Shown here piece after piece: positions 5,588-11,077 of a stretch of 11,077 nucleotides of DNA. The position numbers and the translations under genes are program-made. Numbering within the stretch: the stretch's first letter is position 1; each line of letters begins with the position of its first letter. The notes below the pieces were generated by a model. The model was not told where the DNA came from. It searched no databases and was given only the letters and a program-made list of their open reading frames with translations. This DNA is from Candidatus Dadabacteria bacterium RIFCSPHIGHO2_12_FULL_53_21 (GTDB taxonomy: Bacteria > Desulfobacterota_D > UBA1144 > Nemesobacterales > UBA2774): contig MFCJ01000024.1 in the NCBI GenBank assembly GCA_001775255.1, positions 331-11,407 of the forward strand, given 5' to 3'.

Positions 5588-5603
5588 CCGGGCACGTGCC
5601 CGG
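5588..5603. promoter_or_regulatory. Perfect 16-bp palindrome CCGGGCACGTGCCCGG
   Basis: It lies 45-60 bp upstream of the ATPase start and is followed by TTTTATAG. It could be an operator near that gene's promoter. It could also be the remains of a terminator hairpin facing right, though no plus-strand gene precedes it. Confidence 0.45.
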
Positions 5604-5647
5604 TTTTATAGACAGCCGGGGGAAATTATCATATCATTCCCGAATCG

Positions 5648-7360
5648 ATGAAGACGGCACAAGATCTCAGGGATGCGCTCAGGATAATAGACGGCAGGGG
5701 TTACGCCTCTTACAAGGACATCGCCGGGGAATACGGGTTCGACGATTTCATCCTCTACATAGACCGCGTGCAGGGTGACCCGTTCGCGTCCCCTTCCCGC
5801 GTGAGGGTGAGGGTCTATCAGGACATCGCCGGGTTCCCGAAGGATACGTACACGGGGAAGAGCAGGGAGACCGCGCTCAGGGACTACATAGCCCGCGCGT
5901 TCAATGCCGCAGCCGAAAGGTTCTCGCTCGGGAACAGGGGGAGCGGGGGGAGCGGCCTCATAACGATGAGCAGACCCGGCCAGGAGATACTCGAGCGCTC
6001 GTCGGTCGTTTTCACGCACCTTTACGCCGAAGCGAGGTTCGGTATGGGGCTGCCGGCGTTCGGCCGGACTGTCGCCGGTAAGCACGCCCACGCGATGTTC
6101 TTCGAGGAGCTCCCCAGGATAGTAAGGTTTTCGCTGGTCTTCGGAAACCTCGACGGGGACGCCCTCTACCGGCACATCGAGACCGCGGAGGACGCGGATT
6201 TCCTGAGGAACGAGATAGAAGGACTCGGCTGCGTATCGTTCATCGCCGAGGGGAGCGTGCTTCCGAGGGCGAGCGGCATAGACCCGGGGCCGATGAGCGC
6301 GGACGAAGCGGTCCCGTTCGAATCCCCTCCCTCTCTCAGGATGGACGTCGAGCTTCCGAACAGGGGGCAGATCACGGGCATGGGGATACCGAAAGGCGTG
6401 ACCCTCATTGTCGGCGGCGGGTATCACGGCAAGTCGACCCTTCTCGAAGCCGTATCCGAGGGCATATATAACCACGTACCGGGGGACGGGCGTGAGTTCG
6501 TGGTCACGAACCCGAACGCGGTCAGGATAAGGGCCGAGGACGGGCGCAGGATCGAGAAGGTGGACATATCCCCCTTCATATCGAACCTCCCCTACGGCAA
6601 GGACACGAAATCATTTTCGACGGAGGACGCGAGCGGGAGCACCTCCCAGGCGGCGAACATCCTCGAATCCCTCGAAGCCGGGGCGCACGTGCTCCTCATC
6701 GACGAGGACACATCCGCTACGAACTTCATGATAAGGGACCACCGGATGCAGGAGCTCGTATCGAAGGACAGGGAGCCTATAACGCCGTTCATAGACATGG
6801 TGAGGAGCCTCTATACGGACCAGAGGGTTTCGACCGTGCTCGTGATGGGCGGCTCGGGGGACTACTTCGACGTAGCCGACCACGTTATATGCATGACGGA
6901 TTATAAATCGTCCGACGTCACGGCCGAGGCGCTGGGGATAGCGAAGCAGTTCGCGAGCGAGAGGAAGAAAGAAGGAGGCGGCCCGCTCGGGAGGGTGACG
7001 GACAGGATACCGCTTTCGGGGAGCCTCGATCCGAGGAAGGGGAAGAAGGACGTGAAGATCTCGGCCAAGGGGCTCCGTTCGATACACTACGGCAGGCAGA
7101 AGATAGACCTCCATGCGGTCGAGCAGCTCACGGACATCTGCCAGACGGCGGCCATAGGTGACGCGATAGAGTACGCCCGGAGGTACATGGACGGGAAGAG
7201 GACGCTCAGGGAGATAACGTCCCTCGTGATGATGGACATAGCGAGGGACGGTCTCGACGTAATCGGCATCAGGATTTCGGGGGGTTATGCGGAGTTCAGG
7301 AAAATAGAGCTCGCCGCCGCGATAAACAGGCTCCGGACTTTGGAAGTCGAGCAGAAGTAA
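5648..7360 (+). CDS. Predicted ATPase of the ABC class (PF09818 / COG3044 family)
   Basis: A 570-residue soluble protein matching the ABC-class predicted ATPase family along its length. The N-terminal part (about 1-60) carries LRIIDGRGYASYKDIAGEY and RVQGDPFASPSRVRV, the family's opening blocks. The ATPase core has Walker A GGGYHGKST (256-264), an ABC-signature-like segment DASGSTSQAANI (327-338), and Walker B VLLIDEDTSATN (348-359). A segment STVLVMGGSGDYFDVADHVI (395-414) resembles the switch region. There is no membrane segment or signal peptide, so it is not a transporter by itself. The biochemical role of the family is, to my knowledge, unestablished. No clear Shine-Dalgarno site precedes the ATG, but the conserved start supports it. 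It is a single gene with strongly GC-biased codons, like the xseB operon. Confidence 0.93.
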   Translation: MKTAQDLRDALRIIDGRGYASYKDIAGEYGFDDFILYIDRVQGDPFASPSRVRVRVYQDIAGFPKDTYTGKSRETALRDYIARAFNAAAERFSLGNRGSGGSGLITMSRPGQEILERSSVVFTHLYAEARFGMGLPAFGRTVAGKHAHAMFFEELPRIVRFSLVFGNLDGDALYRHIETAEDADFLRNEIEGLGCVSFIAEGSVLPRASGIDPGPMSADEAVPFESPPSLRMDVELPNRGQITGMGIPKGVTLIVGGGYHGKSTLLEAVSEGIYNHVPGDGREFVVTNPNAVRIRAEDGRRIEKVDISPFISNLPYGKDTKSFSTEDASGSTSQAANILESLEAGAHVLLIDEDTSATNFMIRDHRMQELVSKDREPITPFIDMVRSLYTDQRVSTVLVMGGSGDYFDVADHVICMTDYKSSDVTAEALGIAKQFASERKKEGGGPLGRVTDRIPLSGSLDPRKGKKDVKISAKGLRSIHYGRQKIDLHAVEQLTDICQTAAIGDAIEYARRYMDGKRTLREITSLVMMDIARDGLDVIGIRISGGYAEFRKIELAAAINRLRTLEVEQK

Positions 7361-7370
7361 TCACTTTTCT

Positions 7371-7404
7371 GTCATTCCCGACACCGATCGGGAATCCAGC
7401 TTTT
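7371..7404. repeat. Dispersed repeat GTCATTCCCGA...TCGGGAATCCAG, copy 2
   Basis: The same unit as 5116-5153, ending in CCAGCTTTT, with centre CACCGA. It begins 10 bp after the ATPase stop, a typical site for such elements. A degenerate piece of the TCCTGAGC family (TGTCCTGAGCGATGTCG) follows at about 7431-7447. Confidence 0.75.
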
Positions 7405-7478
7405 CAGCCTATTTGCGCCACGCAGGATCATGTCCTGAGCGATGTCGCCGGCCTTCATTAAGTTTACATTTCTTAGCG

Positions 7479-7529
7479 TTCACAATTCATGAAATAATGC
7501 AGTATAATGCCTGAAAATCCTTGAGGAGG
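7479..7529 (+). promoter_or_regulatory. Sigma70-like promoter and ribosome binding site of the GH3 gene
   Basis: A -35 box TTCACA (7479-7484, five of six matches) and a perfect -10 TATAAT (7503-7508) are separated by 18 bp, predicting a start near 7515. The Shine-Dalgarno AGGAGG (7524-7529) lies 6 bp before the ATG at 7536. The gene therefore has its own promoter and a leader of about 20 nt. Confidence 0.7.
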
Positions 7530-7535
7530 AGATAC

Positions 7536-10013
7536 ATGCTAAGATACGCTCGTATAAGACTCTTGGGGTACTTTACTCTGCTCTTTATTATTTCCCTGGG
7601 GACTATAAGCGGATGCGAAAAGAACGGCGGCGATAATTTCCTCTGCACGGACGTCTCCGGAAAATTGATGAATCCGGGAAATCAACTCGATTATTCGGGC
7701 TTCCGGGATGCAGTTGACGGGCTCGTGAACGGCATGACGCTCGACGAAAAGCTCGGGCAGATGATACTCGCGGACCTTACTTTTATCCAGGACATGAGCG
7801 GCAATATAGATTTCTCGTTGATAAGCGAATTCCACCTCGGCGGATTACTCATCGATGCGAACGTCGTGACGAACGGCGAAGGAAGCATTTCCACCAACTT
7901 TCTCGACGAAGACTTATATCTCAACGGAACTATGGCGAATTGGCAGGAGCTTACGGGCAGTATAATGGGGGCGGCCAGGGACGGGGGTCAGATACCCGTG
8001 CTTATAGGCACGGATAACATTCACGGCAACCAGCACGTGGTCGGCGAAATACTAGTCCCGCATAACATCGGCCTCGCCGCGACTCATGACCCGGAGATCA
8101 TATGCGCCACAGCTTTCTTTAATGCCTACAGCGTAATCGAGAGCGGCGTAAACTGGGGATATTCCCCGACTATCGCCGTTACGCACAACTTCCAGTGGGG
8201 GAGAGCGTACGAGACCCTCGGCAGCGTTCCGGAATTCATCGCGGACTACGCGCAGCATTACGTATTCGGCCACCAGGCGGTCGACTTTAAAAGGGGCCGG
8301 ATAAGAGGGATACTTGCGACAACGAAGCATCTGGTAGGCGATGGGGCGACCTTCAACGGCATCGACGAAGGGAACGTCCACGTAGCCAACATGAATAATT
8401 TTCTGGACGTAAATCTATTGGGTTATATAGGGGGACTCGAAGCGTCGGTCGGCTCTACGATGGTTTCATACAGCGGAATAAATCAAGGCCCGCCCTTCGA
8501 TATCGACGATAGCGTCCCGATGAGCATAAACCCGGCCCTTCTGCAAAATTATATAAACGGCGATACCCTTGGGACCCCGTTCAATGGTTTTATCGTGTCG
8601 GATTTTAACAGCATAGAAAAGGCCGCGACCCAGGGTCTCCCGACGACAGGGACAAAGATACCGTTCCCGGACGCATTGACGATAGCCGTAAACGGCGGCA
8701 TCGATATGATTATGACGGACGGAAAGCAGGTCGGGATTCCGAATTTGCAGACTTATATCGGCGTCCTCAAAAACCTCGTCGAAACCGGTGAAATTCCGGT
8801 CGAGCGGATAGACGAAGCCGTCAGGAGTATACTGGCGGTCAAATTCGCCATGGGCCTCATCAGGTTAGAGAACGGCGAGCTCGTTTTTCATTATGAGAAA
8901 AAAACAGAAGACCTGCCCCATCACAACCGGATATTGCCCGGGGTTCGCGGCGCGGGCGACGCGAGGGACGCGGCCCACAGAGCTGCATTGATTGCGGCAA
9001 GGGAATCCTTGGTGTTATTGAAAAACGAAGGGTTCGGTAACGGTCTTGGCACCCTGCCCGTCGACATTAATAATATCAGGAACATCGTCCTTGTCGGAGA
9101 AAAAATAATCGAAGTGCAGACTACCCAGTCGCCGCAGCCGACACTGTTTCAGGACTACGACAATATCGGCGCACAGAACGGCGGATGGACAATCAGGTGG
9201 CAGGGTTATGAGGGTAACAAGTTCTGGCAGGGCGAGAACAAAGAGACTTCCCGCGCGAGCAGCATTCTCGACGGCCTGAACGGAGCTATTGAAGACAGCG
9301 GCCAGGATATACAATTGCTTTTCCCGCAATATACGTCCACGATCGATATGGCGGAAATAGACGCGGCGCGCGCAGAATTCCTTGTGTTTTTATCGGAGCT
9401 CGGCTTGAGCAGCGCGGATACTCTAATAATCGGGGTTTTATCCGAACCCCCCTATGCGGAATTCATGGGCGATATAAACAATCCGGCCTGTAAAAATAAC
9501 ATCGACGACTTTCAGAACGGCTGTTTATACAATCTCGAGCAATTCAAGCTCAACCCGTATCTGCCTAGACAGCAGCCCGATACGTTGGCAATAAACTTCA
9601 GCGGTTTCGACAGGACGGTAATCGATATCGTTAAGGGCCACGACCCGGATATACCCCTCGTAACGATACTGTTATCAGGGCGGCCTATGATAATAAGCTC
9701 AGGCGATAAAGAAGCGCCTTTGGATGAAAGCAGCGCCTTTATAGCCGCCTGGCTTCCGGGTACTTCGGGCGGCGCGGCGTTAGTCGACGCAATTTTCGGA
9801 GATTATCTTTTCTGCGGGGGAAGCTTCACGGTGATCGACGGACAGATGATCTGTGACGAGGGAAGTACCAATACGCTTCCGGTCGATTGGGTCCGGAACA
9901 TGGATCAATTGCGGAATTACCCCGTTTACAGGAAAAATGCCCAGGGATTCCCCAGGATATCCGACCCGCTGTTTGAGATCGGATTCGGTCTCGCGACAAC
10001 GCCTGAATTCTAA
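7536..10013 (+). CDS. Probable lipoprotein glycoside hydrolase family 3 enzyme (beta-glucosidase / exo-beta-glucanase type)
   Basis: ATG at 7536 is chosen over an in-frame TTG at 7521 because AGGAGG lies 6 bp upstream. The 825-residue product begins with a hydrophobic signal ending in ISGC (probable lipidated Cys 27). The GH3 N-terminal barrel follows: MTLDEKLGQM; DNIHGN with PHNIGLAATHDPE (about 160-186); TTKHLVGDG (262-270); and GFIVSDFNSIEK, whose aspartate (about 356) matches the catalytic nucleophile. The C-terminal sandwich starts near AARESLVLLKNEG. It contains SEPPYAEFMGD (636-646), where ExoI/ExoP-type enzymes carry their acid/base glutamate, and WLPGTSGGAALVDAIFGDY. Length fits ExoP-type bacterial enzymes. 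It would act in the periplasm or at the outer surface on beta-glucans or oligosaccharides; substrate preference is inferred. It is transcribed alone and its neighbours include no carbohydrate transporter. Confidence 0.93.
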   Translation: MLRYARIRLLGYFTLLFIISLGTISGCEKNGGDNFLCTDVSGKLMNPGNQLDYSGFRDAVDGLVNGMTLDEKLGQMILADLTFIQDMSGNIDFSLISEFHLGGLLIDANVVTNGEGSISTNFLDEDLYLNGTMANWQELTGSIMGAARDGGQIPVLIGTDNIHGNQHVVGEILVPHNIGLAATHDPEIICATAFFNAYSVIESGVNWGYSPTIAVTHNFQWGRAYETLGSVPEFIADYAQHYVFGHQAVDFKRGRIRGILATTKHLVGDGATFNGIDEGNVHVANMNNFLDVNLLGYIGGLEASVGSTMVSYSGINQGPPFDIDDSVPMSINPALLQNYINGDTLGTPFNGFIVSDFNSIEKAATQGLPTTGTKIPFPDALTIAVNGGIDMIMTDGKQVGIPNLQTYIGVLKNLVETGEIPVERIDEAVRSILAVKFAMGLIRLENGELVFHYEKKTEDLPHHNRILPGVRGAGDARDAAHRAALIAARESLVLLKNEGFGNGLGTLPVDINNIRNIVLVGEKIIEVQTTQSPQPTLFQDYDNIGAQNGGWTIRWQGYEGNKFWQGENKETSRASSILDGLNGAIEDSGQDIQLLFPQYTSTIDMAEIDAARAEFLVFLSELGLSSADTLIIGVLSEPPYAEFMGDINNPACKNNIDDFQNGCLYNLEQFKLNPYLPRQQPDTLAINFSGFDRTVIDIVKGHDPDIPLVTILLSGRPMIISSGDKEAPLDESSAFIAAWLPGTSGGAALVDAIFGDYLFCGGSFTVIDGQMICDEGSTNTLPVDWVRNMDQLRNYPVYRKNAQGFPRISDPLFEIGFGLATTPEF

Positions 10014-10021
10014 TGGATATG

Positions 10022-10049
10022 CTATATATATTCGCTAGCATATATATAG
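10022..10049. repeat. AT-rich inverted repeat CTATATATAT / ATATATATAG
   Basis: A perfect 10-bp inverted repeat around TCGCTAGC, starting 9 bp after the GH3 stop. There is no T-tract after it, so it is not a standard terminator. It may be a cruciform-prone or 3'-end-stabilising structure. Confidence 0.6.
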
Positions 10050-10182
10050 TAAGAGCCTGCACCACAGAGTGTCAGGCGAGGTATGTATAAGGCCCTCCGC
10101 CCAAAATCAGAAAACCGGTGTACTCCCGGACTGCTTTCGGGGAAGTATCGGTGCACTATACTGATATCCGCTCCTGCAACAC

Positions 10183-10209
10183 GTCCTTCGACAAGCTCAG
10201 GACGAACGG
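10183..10209. repeat. Dispersed repeat TCCTGAGC...GTCGAAGGA, inverted simple copy
   Basis: On the minus strand this reads GTTCGTCCTGAGCTTGTCGAAGGAC, the uninterrupted form with a TT centre. It is opposite in orientation to the copies in 4975-5546 and serves as the reference for the hairpin-bearing versions. Confidence 0.75.
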
Positions 10210-10224
10210 GCGGCGAGTCGCCGC
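10210..10224. repeat. Hairpin GCGGCGA-G-TCGCCGC
   Basis: A perfect 7-bp inverted repeat around one base (practically a 6-bp stem with a 3-nt loop), directly between two dispersed repeats. It may help end transcription from either of the convergent genes, though no T-tract follows. Confidence 0.55.
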
Positions 10225-10232
10225 GGACATAC

Positions 10233-10270
10233 GAGATTGCCGCGCTTCGTTTCTCTCCGCTCGCAATGAC
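10233..10270. repeat. Dispersed repeat GAGATTGC...GCAATGAC
   Basis: GAGATTGCCGCGCTTCG followed by CGCTCGCAATGAC matches the widely seen intergenic repeat that, on the other strand, begins GTCATTGCGAGC and ends GCAATCTC. The outer arms ATTGC and GCAAT are complementary. It ends 11 bp before the LLM gene stop. Confidence 0.7.
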
Positions 10271-10281
10271 AAGTTGCGCGT

Positions 10282-11077
10282 TTACCCGCCGTAAGCGGCG
10301 ACGGTGATTTTCATGACCTCGACGTTCGACTGTTTCCCGGCGGCGTTGGGCACTATTATCGGGAGTGCGACCCCGGCCTTTCTGTAAGCCTCGAGCCTCT
10401 CCCTGCACCTATCGGCAGGACCCACGAGCGCGACTGCGTCGAGCATTTCGTCCGAGAATACCTCCATCGGGTCGGTTCCGCCCTTTATCTTCTCGATCGC
10501 GCCGCCGAAACCGTTATTCGTCATGAGCCTCTGATAGAACGGGAACCGTAAATATCCCGAGAGTCCGCGCTTGCCCGCCTTCCTCGCAAGCTCGAGGTCG
10601 TCCGATACGACGGACGGAATGCCGAGCGTGATGTCTATCTCCGAAGTCTCTCTCCCCGCGGCTTTCGCGCCCTCGGCCACGTAGCCCGCGAGCTTCTTTA
10701 TATATTCAGGCGTGGACATATACGGCATTATGCCGTCCGCTACTTCACCAGCGAGTTTAGCCGCCCCTTTCGTGAGCCCTGCGATATACACGGGGACCTT
10801 CGGAACCTCGCGCTTTAGTGTAAGCGCGGGCGCCGTCCCGTCCATGAAGGATTTCACCGCCTTCACGTATCCCCTCATCTTCTCAACCGGGTCGCCCATG
10901 ACTATCTCGTACCTGTCGTTCACGGGCTTGTGGCTTACGCCCAGGCCGAGCACCATCCTTCCGCCCGATACTTCCTGTATCGTCATTGCCGTAGCCGCGG
11001 CCATGACCGCCTGACGCATATAGATGTTCGTGATCCACGTGCCGACCTTTATCTTCGTCGTCGCTTCGGCGAAGACC
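10282..11077 (-). CDS. LLM class (luciferase-like) flavin/F420-dependent oxidoreductase, N-terminus cut by window edge
   Basis: About 265 residues are visible, continuing off the right edge; an internal ATG at 11019 is not the start, because the conserved sequence EATTKIKVGTWITNIYMRQA runs through it. Typical LLM-family blocks follow: IQEVSGGRMVLGLGVSHKPVND, then KVPVYIAGLTKGAAKLAGEVADGIMPYMSTPEYI, then a C-terminal DAVALVGPADRCRERLEAYRKAGVALPIIVP. This corresponds to the bacterial luciferase TIM barrel that binds FMN or coenzyme F420. The GLGVSHKPV stretch resembles the mycobacterial-type F420-linked subgroup, but the N-terminal cofactor-contacting residues are outside the window, so FMN use remains possible. 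The substrate is unknown. It is convergent with the GH3 gene across a 268-bp repeat-bearing gap. Confidence 0.9.
   Translation of the reverse strand, partial: VFAEATTKIKVGTWITNIYMRQAVMAAATAMTIQEVSGGRMVLGLGVSHKPVNDRYEIVMGDPVEKMRGYVKAVKSFMDGTAPALTLKREVPKVPVYIAGLTKGAAKLAGEVADGIMPYMSTPEYIKKLAGYVAEGAKAAGRETSEIDITLGIPSVVSDDLELARKAGKRGLSGYLRFPFYQRLMTNNGFGGAIEKIKGGTDPMEVFSDEMLDAVALVGPADRCRERLEAYRKAGVALPIIVPNAAGKQSNVEVMKITVAAYGG

Larger units (their letters stand above)
4560..5647. other. Gene-free repeat island between divergent lipoprotein and ATPase genes
   Basis: About 1.1 kb without a credible gene. Reading frames exist on both strands (for example plus 4273-5319 and minus 5133-5582), but they are translations of repeats or shadows of the lipoprotein. 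From about 4760 onwards the interval is almost filled with short palindromic repeats of at least six kinds, each listed separately. Parts between them (4790-4850, 5090-5115, 5203-5250, 5430-5480) hold nothing I recognise. The promoters of the two flanking divergent genes must lie at its ends, but no clear boxes were found. Confidence 0.8.

Noticed and set aside
5606..6475. 289-codon minus-strand frame opposite the ATPase
   Set aside because: A shadow of the GC-rich ATPase gene: arginine- and proline-rich and without family features.

Overview
The window is a chromosomal stretch of a GC-rich, Gram-negative-type bacterium. Evidence for the cell type is one clear lipobox lipoprotein, a second probable one, and a protein ending in an IPTL-CTERM sorting tail; such tails are known from Gram-negative lineages that carry exosortase H. 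The gene order xseB-ispA-tlyA and the dispersed palindromic repeats resemble environmental deltaproteobacterial (Desulfobacterota-like) or Dadabacteria-like genomes. I cannot place it more precisely from sequence alone. No tRNA, rRNA, CRISPR array, phage module or intact insertion sequence was seen.

Layout. Positions 1-1651, minus strand: a housekeeping operon transcribed xseB > ispA > tlyA (tlyA runs off the left edge). The genes are 6 bp apart or overlap by one base. Positions 1784-2780: a monocistronic low-GC gene for a secreted cysteine-rich/Ig-like protein with an IPTL-CTERM tail; it has its own Shine-Dalgarno site, a candidate promoter and a textbook terminator. Positions 2768-3197: no convincing gene, with a very weak transposase-like scrap. 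Positions 3198-4181, minus: an orphan family 92-like glycosyltransferase. Positions 4245-4559, minus: a small acidic lipoprotein.

Positions 4560-5647: about 1.1 kb without a credible gene, densely packed with palindromic repeats of several families. Some are nested inside others. Four copies of a CACAC-N3-GTGTG hairpin and a perfect 42-bp direct repeat lie here. Positions 5648-7360, plus: a PF09818-type predicted ABC-class ATPase. Positions 7361-7535: a dispersed repeat, then a good sigma70-like promoter. Positions 7536-10013, plus: a probable lipoprotein glycoside hydrolase family 3 enzyme. Positions 10014-10281: the convergent intergenic gap with an AT-rich inverted repeat and a train of three palindromic units. 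Positions 10282-11077, minus: the C-terminal part of an LLM-class (luciferase-like) oxidoreductase that runs off the right edge.

How the genes work together. Only xseB-ispA-tlyA forms an operon. The rest are single genes with unrelated jobs: surface/secreted protein, glycosyl transfer, lipoprotein, unknown ATPase, glucan hydrolysis and flavin/F420 oxidoreduction. I see no defence or biosynthetic system. The signals most worth a second look are the nested repeat island and the low-GC IPTL-CTERM protein with an unrecognised cysteine-rich domain.
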